NCBI GenBank assembly: GCA_003241385.1
Contig: QFPO01000006.1
Span: 1 to 64,000, forward strand
From: Rhodanobacter denitrificans
Lineage (GTDB): Bacteria > Pseudomonadota > Gammaproteobacteria > Xanthomonadales > Rhodanobacteraceae
Reading direction: 5' to 3'
DNA length: 64,000 bases
The stretch's first letter is position 1. Each line of letters begins with the position of its first letter. This document shows positions 7,441 through 17,058 of this stretch, one piece after another. Made by a program: the position numbers and the translations under genes. Below the pieces are notes generated by a model that was not told the DNA's origin, did not search any database, and saw only the letters and a list, made by a program, of their open reading frames with translations.

Positions 7441-10400
7441 TCAGCCGCCCGATGTCGGCGCCATGTCGGTGCCCGCCCTGCGCGCGGCACGCCGGGCCTC
7501 GCGCAGGGCGCGCTTCTCGGCGCGGCGCTGCTTGCGCCGCGCGGCCATCCGCGCGAAGACCAGATAGATCGCCGGCGTCGACAGCAGCGTCAGCGTCTGC
7601 GAGACGAGCAGGCCGCCGATCATCGCGATGCCGAGCGGCTGGCGCAGCTCCGAGCCGACGCCGAAGCCGATCGCCAGCGGCACCGCGCCGAGGATCGCGA
7701 CCATCGAGGTCATCATGATCGGGCGGAAGCGGACCAGGCAGGCCTCGCGGATCGCCTCGATCGGCGGCAGTCCGAGGTCGCGCTCGGCGTGCAGCGCGAA
7801 GTCGATCATCATGATCGCGTTCTTCTTGACGATGCCGATCAGCAGCACGATCGCGATGATCGAGATCAGCGTCAGCTCGGTGTTGGTCGCCAGCATCGCG
7901 AGCAGGCAGCCGACGCCGGCCGAGGGCAGGGTCGAGAGTATCGTCACCGGATGGATCAGGCTCTCGTAGAGCATGCCGAGCACCAGATAGACCGCCAGCA
8001 CCGCCGCGATCAGCAGCAGGCCCTGGCTCGACTGCTGCTGCTGGAAGCGGCGCAAGTCGCCGCCGAACTCGCCCTGGATGCTGCCGGGCATGCGCAGATT
8101 GCGCATCGTCTGCTGGATCAGCGGGATCACCTGACCCATCGTCACGCCCTCGGCCATGTTGAACGTGAGGTCGAGCACCGGGAACTGGAAGTCGTGCTGG
8201 ATCATCAGCGGCGCCCGGCTCGGTTCGATCCGCGTGACCGCGTCGAGCGGCACCATCGCGCCGCTGTTGGATCGTACGTAGAGGCGCTTCAGGGTATCGA
8301 TGCCCGGCGACTCGCCGGTGATCGCATTGAGCACGACGCGGTACTGGTTGAGGTCCGAGTAGATCGTCGAGATCTGGCGCTGGCCGAACGCGTTGTAGAG
8401 CACGCTGGAGATCGCGCCGATCGACACGCCCAGGCGCGAGGCGGTGTCGCGGTCGATCACCAGGTTCTGCTCGATGCCGCCGTCGTCCAGCGAGGTGCCG
8501 ACATTGGTCAGCTGCGGCAGCTTCTTCATCTCGGCGGCCAGTCTAGGCGCCCATTCGAGCAGCTCGGCGTAGTTGCTGCCCTTGATCGAGTAGCTGAACT
8601 GCGAGTCGCCGCCGCGCGGACCGCCGCCGCCGCCCAGATCCTGCACCGGGCGCAGGCGCAGCTCGACGCCGGGCAGGTTCTGGGTCTGGCGGATCAGCCG
8701 GTTCATGACCTGGAACGTCGATTCGTCGCGGCCCTGGCCGAGCGGCTTGAGATTGATGAAGAACTGGCCGCGGTTGGCGCTGGCGCCGGGACCGCCGCCG
8801 CCGCCGACCGACGAGCCGACGCTGGCGACCGCCGGATCGGCCATCAGGATGCCGGCGACCTTGCGCTGCAGCTCGACCATCGCCTCGTAGGAGACCGACG
8901 CGCTGGCGACCGCGGTGCCGTTCATCATGCCGGTGTCCTGCTGCGGGACCATGCCGAACTTCAGGAACGTCGACAGCCAGATCGTCACGATCACCAGCAG
9001 CAGCGGCTGCAGGCTCATCAGCCGCGGATGGCGCAGCGACCAGTCCAGCGCACGCCGGTAGCCGGACAGCATGCCGGCGTGCATCGCGTCGATGCGACGG
9101 CCGAGCCGCGAGGGCTTCTCCTCGCCGTGCGGCTGCAGATAGCGCCCGCACAGCGCCGCGGTCAGCGTCAGCGAGACCAGGGCCGACATCGCGATCGCCG
9201 CGGTGATCGTGACCGCGAAGGAATGCAGGAACATGCCGATGAAGCCGCCCATGAACAGCAGCGGCACGAACACCGCGATCAGCGAGGCGGTGATCGAGAC
9301 GATCGTGAAGCCGATCTCCTTGGCGCCGTCGAGCGCGGCCTGCAGGCGCGACTTGCCCATGTCGAGGTGGCGCACGATGTTCTCGATCACGACGATCGCG
9401 TCGTCGACGACGAAGCCGATCGAGATCACCAGTGCCATCAGCGTCAGGTTGTCGAGCGTGAAGCCGAGCGCGTACATCACGATGAACGCGCCGGCCAGCG
9501 ACAGCGGCACCGAGAGGCCGGCGATCACGGTCGGCGCGACGCGGCGCAGGAACAGCAGCATTGTCATGATGACCAGGGCCAGGCTGATCAGCAGCGTGAT
9601 CTGCACCTCCATGACCGATGCGCGGATCGTCGCGGTGCGGTCGTTGAACGGCGTCAGCTCCACGCCTTCCGGCAGCCAGCTGCGCATCAGCGGCAGCTCG
9701 TCGTAGATGCGGTCGACGGTCTGGATGACGTTGGCGTCGGCCTGCTTGCTGACGACCATCAGGATCGCGCGCTGACCGTTGAACCAGGCCGCCTGGTTCT
9801 TGTTCTCCTGGCCGTCGCCGACGGTCGCGATGTCGCGCAGCCGGATCGGCACGCCGTTGCGCACGGCCACGACGATGTCGGCGAACTGCGCGCCGGTGGT
9901 CAGCGCATCGTTCGCCGCAATCGTCATCATCGTGCGGCCGTCGCTGAGGAAGCCCTGCGGCGAGGTCACGTTCGCCGCGGCGATCGCGTTGCGGACCTGG
10001 TCGGCCGACAGGCCCATCGAGGTCAGCTTGCGCAGGTCCACGTCGACGCGCACCGCCGGCGTCGCGCCGCCGGTGATGTTGACGTCGGCGACGCCCGGCA
10101 CCTGGCGCACGCGCTGCGCGAGCAGCGAGTCGGCCATGTTGTACAGGTCCGCCGTCGTGCGCGTCCTGGACGTCAGCGCCAGCAGCAGCACCGGATCGTT
10201 GTTCGGATTGGCCTTGCGGTAGACCGGCGCGGTACGTAGCCCCGACGGCAGATCGGCCAGCGAGGCGTTGATCGCGGCCTGCACGTCGCGCGCGGCCGCG
10301 TCGATGTTCTTGTCGAGCGTGAAGAACAGGATCACCACCGCCGACCCCTGACGGCTGGTCGAGCTCATCTGGTCGACGCCGGCGACGCGGCCCATGTGCC

Positions 10401-10605
10401 GCTCCAGCGGCGCGGCGACGGTCGAGGCCATGTTCTCGGCATCGGCGCCCGGCTGGTTGGCGACGACGAAGATCACCGGAAACTCGATGTTCGGCAGCGC
10501 GGCGACGCCGAGCTGGAAGTAGGCGATCAGGCCGCCGACCATGACGCCGAGGGCGAGCAGGATCGTGCCGATGGGGCGTTTGATGAAGGGGGCGGCGATG
10601 TTCAC
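7441..10605 (-). CDS. mdtC: RND multidrug efflux pump subunit, MdtC-like
   Basis: 1054 residues, normal for the HAE1 RND family. The GTG at 10605 is used because it gives the standard N-terminus (NIAAPFIKRPIGTILLALGV). Longer readings run into the repeat region upstream. Two sets of transmembrane helices flank large periplasmic loops. Helix 4 contains GFVVDDAIVVIEN with the paired aspartates of the proton relay. The sequence resembles MdtC/MuxC more than AcrB. It is the last gene of an MdtA-MdtB-MdtC-like operon but lies about 970 bases from the mdtB-like gene, with an inverted repeat in between, so it may be partly uncoupled from it. The C-terminus has an Arg/Ala-rich cytoplasmic tail. No outer-membrane TolC partner is encoded in the window. 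Confidence 0.85.
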   Translation of the reverse strand: MNIAAPFIKRPIGTILLALGVMVGGLIAYFQLGVAALPNIEFPVIFVVANQPGADAENMASTVAAPLERHMGRVAGVDQMSSTSRQGSAVVILFFTLDKNIDAAARDVQAAINASLADLPSGLRTAPVYRKANPNNDPVLLLALTSRTRTTADLYNMADSLLAQRVRQVPGVADVNITGGATPAVRVDVDLRKLTSMGLSADQVRNAIAAANVTSPQGFLSDGRTMMTIAANDALTTGAQFADIVVAVRNGVPIRLRDIATVGDGQENKNQAAWFNGQRAILMVVSKQADANVIQTVDRIYDELPLMRSWLPEGVELTPFNDRTATIRASVMEVQITLLISLALVIMTMLLFLRRVAPTVIAGLSVPLSLAGAFIVMYALGFTLDNLTLMALVISIGFVVDDAIVVIENIVRHLDMGKSRLQAALDGAKEIGFTIVSITASLIAVFVPLLFMGGFIGMFLHSFAVTITAAIAMSALVSLTLTAALCGRYLQPHGEEKPSRLGRRIDAMHAGMLSGYRRALDWSLRHPRLMSLQPLLLVIVTIWLSTFLKFGMVPQQDTGMMNGTAVASASVSYEAMVELQRKVAGILMADPAVASVGSSVGGGGGPGASANRGQFFINLKPLGQGRDESTFQVMNRLIRQTQNLPGVELRLRPVQDLGGGGGPRGGDSQFSYSIKGSNYAELLEWAPRLAAEMKKLPQLTNVGTSLDDGGIEQNLVIDRDTASRLGVSIGAISSVLYNAFGQRQISTIYSDLNQYRVVLNAITGESPGIDTLKRLYVRSNSGAMVPLDAVTRIEPSRAPLMIQHDFQFPVLDLTFNMAEGVTMGQVIPLIQQTMRNLRMPGSIQGEFGGDLRRFQQQQSSQGLLLIAAVLAVYLVLGMLYESLIHPVTILSTLPSAGVGCLLAMLATNTELTLISIIAIVLLIGIVKKNAIMMIDFALHAERDLGLPPIEAIREACLVRFRPIMMTSMVAILGAVPLAIGFGVGSELRQPLGIAMIGGLLVSQTLTLLSTPAIYLVFARMAARRKQRRAEKRALREARRAARRAGTDMAPTSGG

Positions 10606-10790
10606 GGGGGGGTTCCGGTGTTCCGCTCTTCGTCGCGCGTGGAGCGCGCCGATCGCGGACGGTTGGAGCTGAGGGGAGTTGCGAACGGGGACGGTGCTAC
10701 TTCGTCGGTGGACGGCATGCCGCCTTTTTCCGCCCGCCTCCAGGCGAGAGTGTTTCCGATGGTCGCGAACGAGCTGGCGGGGTTCGCCAC

Positions 10791-11462
10791 GTAGGTGAGC
10801 GGCATCCCTGCCTTTTTCCGCTCGCCTCCGGGCGAGCGGGTCACTTCTCTTTGCGTGCCCAAAGAGAAGTAACCAAGAGAAAGGGCACCCCGGTACCGCG
10901 GTCTCCGGGCATCCTGCCCTGCGACTGCGCGAAGGTGCTCCGGGGGTCTGCTGACAGCGCATCCTGCGCTGACAGCAGACTGGGCCACGTCCTGTGGCCC
11001 ACCCTTCGGGCCTTTCCTGCGCCCCTTCGCCGCGGCACAGGGGCCCCGTGGGCGCGCATCCTGCGCGCTCAAGCGAGGAGCAAAGCGAACAACGAAGGGC
11101 GAAAGGACGAAGCGAGCTCCGGCCGGACGTGCATGCAAATGCAAGCGCTCGAGCAAGGGCAAGCTTGCTTCTGCTTCGTCTTCCGCGCGCAGGATGCGCG
11201 CTGATGGGTCCCGTGAGACGCGGTGGTCCGGTGCCGGAACAGCCCGAAGGGGCGCGGGCAGGGAGGCCCGCGCGTTCGTCGTCAGCACAGGAGGTGCTGT
11301 CGACGAACCCCGGCAGCGGGCCACGCACCCGCAGGGCAGGATGCCCGGAGGGCGCGTCTCTGGGGTGCCCTTCTCTTTGGTTACTTTCTCTTGGGCACGC
11401 AAGAGAAAGTGACCCGCTCGCCCGGAGGCGAGCGGAAAAAGGTAGGGATGCCGACCACCTAC
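10791..11462. repeat. two inverted copies of a dispersed hairpin-rich element
   Basis: Arms of about 132 bases (10791-10923 and 11331-11462) are near-perfect inverse copies. Each contains TTTTTCCGCTCGCCTCCGGG and a GTAACC track with GGGCACCCC. Between them five mini-hairpins share a five-base loop ATCCT or its complement AGGAT: GGGC/GCCC at 10907-10919, GCGC/GCGC at 10957-10969 (inside a longer 15-bp stem 10946-10980), GCGCGC stems at 11052-11068 and 11185-11201, and GGGC/GCCC at 11334-11346. A purine-rich centre (11069-11184) is the only unpaired part. No transposase is encoded, and frames through it give repetitive, implausible peptides. The rest of the 10606-11575 gap holds a partial third copy of the CCGCC/GGCGAG module near 10726-10752 and nothing else recognisable. 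Confidence 0.85.
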
Positions 11463-11575
11463 AGAGTGAAATCCGGCCGATCGCTCGCGAACCAAAGCGA
11501 TCCTCTCATCGGGCAGTGAGCGGGACAGCCACGAACGCCGCCGATCCGAGCAAGGAAACATCGCAGGCCCCGCGC

Positions 11576-14500
11576 TCACGCAGCGCGCGCCCGCGCCAGC
11601 TCGCGCCGCTCGCGGCGCGCCTTGAGCCAGTCCGACACCCGTTCCATGTACAGGTACAGCACCGGTGTCGTGTACAGCGTGATCAGCTGCGACAGCAGCA
11701 GACCGCCGACGATCGACACGCCGAGCGGCCGGCGCAGTTCCGAACCGATGCCGGTGCCGAGCGCCAGCGGCAGCGCGCCGAACAGCGCGGCGGCGGTCGT
11801 CATCAGGATCGGCCGGAAACGCAGCAGCGCGGCGCGGCGGATCGCGGCGTGCGCGTCGGCGCCGGCGCGCTGCGCGTCGATCGCGAAGTCGATCATCATG
11901 ATCGCGTTCTTCTTGACGATGCCGATCAGCAGGATGATGCCGACGATGCCGTCGATCGACAGGCTGAAGCCGCACAGCGTCAGCGCGAGCAGTGCGCCGA
12001 CGCCGGCCGGCGGCAGCGTCGAGATGATCGTGATCGGGTGGATGTAGCTCTCGTAGAGCACGCCGAGCACGATGTAGATCACGATCAGCGAGGCCAGGAT
12101 CAGCAGCACCTCGTCGGTCATCGACGCGGAGAATTCGGCGGCCTTGCCGATGAAGTTGCCGCGCACCTGCGGCGGCATCTGGATCGAGGCTTCCACTTCC
12201 TCGATCGCGCGCACCGCCTGCGACAGTGAATGGCCCGGCGCGAGGTTGAATGAGATCGTCACCGCCGGCAGCTGGTTCTGGTGGCTGATCACCAGCGGCG
12301 CATTGACGACCTTGGCGTCGACCAGCGAGGCCATCGGGATCGTGCCGCCGAAACCGAGCGCGATCCCGGTGTTGCCCTGCGCGCCGATGCCGCTCGGCGT
12401 CGCCGAGTTGCTCGAGGTGACCTGGCCGAGCGTGGTCGCGTTGGAGCCGATCAGGGCGCCGCTGCCGCTGCCGCGCACGCCGAGCCGGTTCAGCAGGTCC
12501 GCGCTGGTGCGGAACTTGGGGTCGACCTCGAGCACGACGCGGTACTGGTTGAGCTGCGTGAAGATCGTCGAGATCTGGCGCTGGCCGAACGCCGAGTACA
12601 GCGTGTCGTCGATGGTCTGGATCGGCACGCCGAGCCGGCTGGTCTGGTCGCGGTCGATCGTCAGCTGCAGCTGCAGACCGGCGGCGGCGAGGTTGTTGTC
12701 GACGTCGGCGAGCTCCGGCCGCGCCTGCAGCGCGGTGGTCATCTTCTCGGCGAACGCGTGCAGCTCCTCGGCATTGACGTCGGTGAGCGCGTACTGGTAC
12801 TCGGTCGGCGCGATGCGGTTGTCGAGTGCGATGTCCTGGACCGGTTTGAGATACAGCGCCACGCCGGGAATCGCGTCGACCGCGCCCTGCAGGCGCGGCA
12901 GGATCTCGGCCAGGCCGCCGCGTTCGGTACGCGGCTTGAGCACGATGCTGAGCTGGCCCTGGTTGAGCGTGGGATTGATCGAGCCGGCGCCGATGAAGGC
13001 CGCCACGCCGCTGACGGCCGGATCGGCGCGCAGCGTCTCGGCGACGCGCTGGGTGCGCTCGAGCATCGCCGGGAACGCGATCGACTCGTCGGCCTGGACC
13101 ACGCCGGTGATCATGCCGGTGTCCTGGTCCGGCAGCAGGCCCTTGGGCATCGTCACGAACAGCAGCACGGTCAGCGCGACCGTCGCGGTCAGCACCAGCA
13201 TCGTCAGCGGCTGATGCGCGAACACCCAGTCCAGGCTGTCCGCGTAGCCGTTGACGAGGCGGTCCCACCAGCTGCGGGTGCGGCCGGCGCGCGGCGCGTG
13301 GTCGCCCTCGGCCTCTTCCTTCGGCGCGTTCTCGCGGCGCAGCAGGTACGCGCACATCATCGGCGTCAGCGTCAGCGAGACCAGCATCGACAGCGCGACC
13401 GCGATCGACAGCACGACCGCGAACTCCTTGAACAGGCGCCCGGTCACGCCCGGCATCAGCAGCAGCGGCAGGAACACCGCGATCAGCGAGACCGTCAGCG
13501 ACAGCACGGTGAAGCCGATCTCGCGCGCGCCTTCCTCGGCGGCCTCCTTCGGCTCACGGCCCTTCTCGAGGTAGCGCACGATGTTCTCGATCATCACGAT
13601 CGCATCGTCGACGACGAAGCCGGTCGCGACCGTCAGCGCCATCAGCGACAGGTTGTCGAGCGAGAAGCTCGCGAACGCCATGACCGCGAACGTGCCCATG
13701 ATCGACAGCGGCACGGCGACGCTCGGGATCACCGTCGCCCACAGGCGGCGCAGGAACACGAAGATCACCGCGATGACGAGGCAGATCGTCAGCATCAGCG
13801 TGAACTCCACGTCCTCGACCGAGGCGCGGATCGTCACCGTGCGGTCGGCGAACACGTCCAGATGCACGTTGGCCGGCAGCAGCGCGCGCAGTTCCGGCAG
13901 CATCGCCTTGATCGCATCGACGGTCTGCACGATGTTCGCGCCCGGCTGGCGGCGGATGTCGAGCAGGACCGCCGGCTTGCCGTTGGCCCAGGCCGCGAGC
14001 TGGTCGTTCTCGACGCCGTCGACGACGTTGGCGACGTCGCCGAGCCGCACCGGCGCCTCGCCGCGATAGCTGATGATGACGCGCCGGTACTCGTCGGCGT
14101 CGGAGATCTGGTCGTTGGCGCCGATCGTGAACGACTGCGCCGCGCCGTCGATCGTGCCCTTCGGGCCGTTGACGTTGGCCTGGGTCAGCGCCGAACGCAC
14201 GTCCTCGATCGTCAGTCCCTGGTTGGCCAGCGCGGCCGGATCGACCTGGATGCGCACGGCCGGCCGCACGTTGCCGGCGATGCTGACCAGGCCCACGCCG
14301 GCGACCTGCGAGAGCTTCTGCGCGAGGATCGAGTCGGCGTAGTTGTTGACCTCGCGCAGCGGCAGCGCGTCCGAACTCATGACCAGGGTCAGGATCGGCG
14401 CGTCGGCCGGATTGACCTTGTTGTAGACCGGCGGGTACGGCAGGTTGTTGGGCAGGGTGCCGCGCGCGGCGTTGATCGCCGACTGCACGTCCTGCGCGGC

Positions 14501-14809
14501 CGCGTCGATGTCGCGGCTCATGTTGAAGGTCAGCAGGATCGTCGACAGGCCCGCCGAGGAGTCGGAGGTCATCATCGACAGGCCCGAGATCTGGCCGAAC
14601 TGCCGCTCCAGCGGCGTCGTCACCAGGGCCGCCATCGTCGTCGGGCTGGCGCCTGGATACTGCGTCGTGACCTGGATCGACGGTGCGTCGATGTCGGGCA
14701 GGGCCGAGACCGGCAGCTGGCGATAGCCGATGAAGCCGAGCAGCAGCAGGCCGACCATCAGCAGCGAGGTGGCGACCGGTCGTCGTATGAAAAGGGTGGA
14801 GAAGCCCAC
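11576..14809 (-). CDS. mdtB: RND multidrug efflux pump subunit, MdtB-like
   Basis: 1077 residues. The N-terminus (MGFSTLFIRRPVATSLLMVG) and the loop ALPDIDAPSIQVTTQYPGAS match the MdtB/MuxB branch of HAE1 RND transporters. Helix 4 has GFVVDDAIVMIEN with the proton-relay aspartate pair. A His/Arg-rich cytoplasmic loop precedes the second half. In known MdtABC/MuxABC systems two different RND proteins form a mixed trimer, and the neighbouring second RND gene fits that. It follows the membrane-fusion gene by about 80 bases on the same strand, so the two are very likely co-transcribed. Substrates in characterised relatives include bile salts, novobiocin and other amphiphiles. Here the substrate is unknown. 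Confidence 0.88.
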   Translation of the reverse strand: MGFSTLFIRRPVATSLLMVGLLLLGFIGYRQLPVSALPDIDAPSIQVTTQYPGASPTTMAALVTTPLERQFGQISGLSMMTSDSSAGLSTILLTFNMSRDIDAAAQDVQSAINAARGTLPNNLPYPPVYNKVNPADAPILTLVMSSDALPLREVNNYADSILAQKLSQVAGVGLVSIAGNVRPAVRIQVDPAALANQGLTIEDVRSALTQANVNGPKGTIDGAAQSFTIGANDQISDADEYRRVIISYRGEAPVRLGDVANVVDGVENDQLAAWANGKPAVLLDIRRQPGANIVQTVDAIKAMLPELRALLPANVHLDVFADRTVTIRASVEDVEFTLMLTICLVIAVIFVFLRRLWATVIPSVAVPLSIMGTFAVMAFASFSLDNLSLMALTVATGFVVDDAIVMIENIVRYLEKGREPKEAAEEGAREIGFTVLSLTVSLIAVFLPLLLMPGVTGRLFKEFAVVLSIAVALSMLVSLTLTPMMCAYLLRRENAPKEEAEGDHAPRAGRTRSWWDRLVNGYADSLDWVFAHQPLTMLVLTATVALTVLLFVTMPKGLLPDQDTGMITGVVQADESIAFPAMLERTQRVAETLRADPAVSGVAAFIGAGSINPTLNQGQLSIVLKPRTERGGLAEILPRLQGAVDAIPGVALYLKPVQDIALDNRIAPTEYQYALTDVNAEELHAFAEKMTTALQARPELADVDNNLAAAGLQLQLTIDRDQTSRLGVPIQTIDDTLYSAFGQRQISTIFTQLNQYRVVLEVDPKFRTSADLLNRLGVRGSGSGALIGSNATTLGQVTSSNSATPSGIGAQGNTGIALGFGGTIPMASLVDAKVVNAPLVISHQNQLPAVTISFNLAPGHSLSQAVRAIEEVEASIQMPPQVRGNFIGKAAEFSASMTDEVLLILASLIVIYIVLGVLYESYIHPITIISTLPPAGVGALLALTLCGFSLSIDGIVGIILLIGIVKKNAIMMIDFAIDAQRAGADAHAAIRRAALLRFRPILMTTAAALFGALPLALGTGIGSELRRPLGVSIVGGLLLSQLITLYTTPVLYLYMERVSDWLKARRERRELARARAA

Positions 14810-14888
14810 GGCGTGGAGTGTCCTGGCGGCGCCGCGCCCGGGTGCGGGCGGCGGCTGGGAAGGGAAGGGAGGGCGGTCGGCGGGCGCC

Positions 14889-16115
14889 TCAGCCGGCGCG
14901 GCGGCGCGGCGTCTTGTCGGCGTCGGCCGGCGGCGCCGCCGGCGGGGCCACTTCGCCCGGCGCCAGCGCCTTGACCTTGCTGCCGACCTTGAGCCGGAAC
15001 TGGCCTTCGGTCACCACGCGGTCGCCGAGCGCGATCCCTTCGGCGATCAGCATCAGGCCGCCGTCGACCGGGCCGACGGTCTTGACCGGCTGCATCTTGA
15101 CGGTGTCGTCGCCCTGCACGATCCACGCGTACTCGCCCTGCGGACCCTGCTGCACGCCGGTGGCCGGCACGACGATGCCGTCCTTCACGGTCCGCACCTG
15201 CAGGCGGACGTTGACGAACTCGCCCGGCCAGAGCCGGCCGTCGGTATTCGGGAACTCGGACTTGAGCTTGAACGTGGCGGTCGAGGTGTCGATCGTGTTG
15301 TCGATCACGACCAGCTCGCCCTCGGCGATCGGCGTGGCGTCGGTGCGCGACAGCGCGAGCACCTTGAGCGGCGTCGCGTCGGCCTCGCGGACCTTGGCCA
15401 TGTCCTGCTGCGGCAGGTTGAACATCACGTTGATCGGCTGGGTCTGCGTCAGCACGACGATCGCCGTCGCGTTGGCCTGCACCAGATTGCCGACGTCGAC
15501 CTGGCGGATGCCGGCCAGGCCGTCGATCGGGGCGGTGATGCGCGTGAAGCCGAGCTGGGTGCGTGCGCTCGAGATCGCGGCCTCGTCGGACGCGACCTGC
15601 GCTTCCTGCTGGCGCACGGTCTGGCGCTGGTTCTCCAGGTCCTGTGCCGACACGAACTTCTGTCCGCTGAGCTCGTCGTAGCGCTTGAGCGTGCTGCGCG
15701 AGGCCGCCAGCTGTGCCTCGTGCTGCTTCTTCAGGCCGAGCGCCTGATCGAGCGCGGCCTGGTAGGTGCGCGGATCGATCTCGGCGATCAGATCGCCCTT
15801 CTTGACGGCCTGGCCCTCGCGGAAGTGCAGCGCGGTCAGCTGGCCGCCGACCTGGGCGTTGATCGTCACGGTGTTGAGCGCCTGCACGGTGCCCAGCGCG
15901 GTCAGGAACAGCGGCACGTCCTGGGTAGCGGCGGCGACGGCCGTGACCGGGATCGGGCCTTCGTCGCGGTTCTGACCGTCGCGCGGGTTCTTCGACGATC
16001 CGACGATGCGCCAGGCGACGGCCGCGACGAGGAGAACCGCCACGACGGTGATGATGAGCTTGCTGCGGGACATGCGGGAGAGTTCCTGGTGTTCCTGGCG
16101 GTGGCGGGGAGGCAC
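14889..16115 (-). CDS. mdtA: RND periplasmic adaptor (membrane-fusion protein), MdtA-like
   Basis: 408 residues from a GTG at 16115, which has a GAGGAGG ribosome binding site seven bases upstream. An ATG at 16073 would also work and starts directly at the membrane anchor (MSRSKLIITVVAVLLVAAVA). Next come a lipoyl half-motif (GTVQALNTVTINAQVGGQL), an alpha-hairpin (about 115-190, rich in Q/A/E), the second lipoyl half, a beta-barrel and a membrane-proximal domain. It ends in an Ala/Pro-rich tail. The protein would link the inner-membrane RND pumps to an outer-membrane channel. It is the first gene of the efflux operon. I see no regulator gene beside it. Confidence 0.88.
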   Translation of the reverse strand: MPPRHRQEHQELSRMSRSKLIITVVAVLLVAAVAWRIVGSSKNPRDGQNRDEGPIPVTAVAAATQDVPLFLTALGTVQALNTVTINAQVGGQLTALHFREGQAVKKGDLIAEIDPRTYQAALDQALGLKKQHEAQLAASRSTLKRYDELSGQKFVSAQDLENQRQTVRQQEAQVASDEAAISSARTQLGFTRITAPIDGLAGIRQVDVGNLVQANATAIVVLTQTQPINVMFNLPQQDMAKVREADATPLKVLALSRTDATPIAEGELVVIDNTIDTSTATFKLKSEFPNTDGRLWPGEFVNVRLQVRTVKDGIVVPATGVQQGPQGEYAWIVQGDDTVKMQPVKTVGPVDGGLMLIAEGIALGDRVVTEGQFRLKVGSKVKALAPGEVAPPAAPPADADKTPRRRAG

Positions 16116-16484
16116 ATCGATGCCTCCTCAACGACCGAGGTGGCGTTGCCGGCGATTGTCCGGGGGCGGCCCTGTGCCCCGCATCGGCCGAGCGTCATGC
16201 TCGATCCGTCAGTCAGCGGGCCGTCAGGAAGCGCTGCGGATGCGCCGGGGCGCGGAGTCTGCGCCAAGTCCGCGGCAGCTCGGTGGCGGCGGGCTGGGCC
16301 TTTACGTGAATTTTCGGCACCGAACCGGCACGATCGGCGCGAACGGGCCGCTGCCCGGGCGCCGCCGCCAAGCTGTGCGGTGCGTCCCTGCACGCGAGTG
16401 TGGCGGTCTGCACACTCCGGCCGGGGTGCCTGGCACACCGACTGCTTCCCCGTTCAGCGACTTACTCAGACCAAGGGCTCTTGA
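16116..16484. other. divergent promoter region, efflux operon / gamma-CA
   Basis: 369 bases without a gene between the start of the efflux operon (minus) and the carbonic anhydrase gene (plus). The only feature I can point to is a 12-base palindrome, TTCGGCACCGAA (16313-16324), next to a short AT-rich patch (TGAATTTT). It could be a regulator site for the efflux operon. No convincing -10/-35 pair is visible. Confidence 0.35.
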
Positions 16485-17018
16485 ATGAATATCCGACCGT
16501 TCCTCGGCGTAGCGCCGCGCCTGGCCGCCAGCGCTTACGTCGATCCGGCCGCCGTCGTCATCGGCAACGTCGAACTCGAGGAAGACGCTTCGTTGTGGCC
16601 GGGCGCGGTGGCGCGCGGCGACGTGCACGCGATCCGCATCGGTGCGCGTACCAACATCCAGGACTGCGCGGTCCTGCACGTGACCCACGACGGCCAGTAC
16701 ACGCTCGGTGGCTTCCCGCTGTCGATCGGCGCCGACGTGACGATCGGGCACGGTGCCGTCGTCCATGCCTGCACGATCCAGAGCGCGGTGCTGATCGGCA
16801 TGAACGCGACGATCCTCGACGGCGTCCTGGTCAAGAAGCACAGCATGGTCGGCGCCGGCGCCGTGCTGACGCCCGGCAAGGTGGTCGGAGAGGGCGAGCT
16901 GTGGCACGGCAATCCGGCGCGCTTCGTGCGCAAGCTCAGCGACAGCGAGATCGAGCACCTGTACTACTCGGCCAAGCACTACGTGCGGCTCAAGAACCAG
17001 TATCAGGGCACGCTCTGA
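16485..17018 (+). CDS. gamma-carbonic anhydrase family protein
   Basis: 177 residues of left-handed beta-helix hexapeptide repeats. The three zinc-ligand histidines of the gamma class are present (His65, His89 in IGHG, His94 in VVHAC), with Asn and Arg residues in the usual positions (RTNIQDCAVLH). Relatives are YrdA, PaaY and CaiE; many have weak or no CO2 hydration activity and some act as thioesterases. It would be a soluble cytoplasmic trimer. The ATG follows GGGCTCTTGA, a weak ribosome site. It is monocistronic and convergent with the next gene, with a shared hairpin between them. Confidence 0.88.
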   Translation: MNIRPFLGVAPRLAASAYVDPAAVVIGNVELEEDASLWPGAVARGDVHAIRIGARTNIQDCAVLHVTHDGQYTLGGFPLSIGADVTIGHGAVVHACTIQSAVLIGMNATILDGVLVKKHSMVGAGAVLTPGKVVGEGELWHGNPARFVRKLSDSEIEHLYYSAKHYVRLKNQYQGTL

Positions 17019-17030
17019 AGACGAGGCCCG

Positions 17031-17058
17031 GCCGGCCGCTCAGATCGCAGCGGCCGGC
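17031..17058. terminator. bidirectional hairpin between convergent genes
   Basis: Perfect 10-bp arms, GCCGGCCGCT (17031-17040) and AGCGGCCGGC (17049-17058), with an eight-base loop. It lies just after the carbonic anhydrase stop and overlaps the stop codon of the VOC gene from the other strand. No T tract is present, so its strength is uncertain. Confidence 0.45.

Noticed and set aside
10994..11519. Apparent proteins in the inverted repeat region (e.g. 10994 on, 11223-11519)
   Set aside because: They follow the repeat sequence itself, have Arg/Pro-rich translations and contain the hairpins. The element is non-coding.
12281..14974. Long plus-strand reading frame (897 codons) opposite the mdtB-like gene
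   Set aside because: The translation is Arg/His/Gln/Asp-rich with no domain, while the minus strand encodes a full RND pump. It is a GC-bias shadow. The same applies to 3952-6432 (+), 7789-10239 (+), 25052-27862 (+), 40213-41658 (+), 47049-49118 (-) and 51712-54597 (-).
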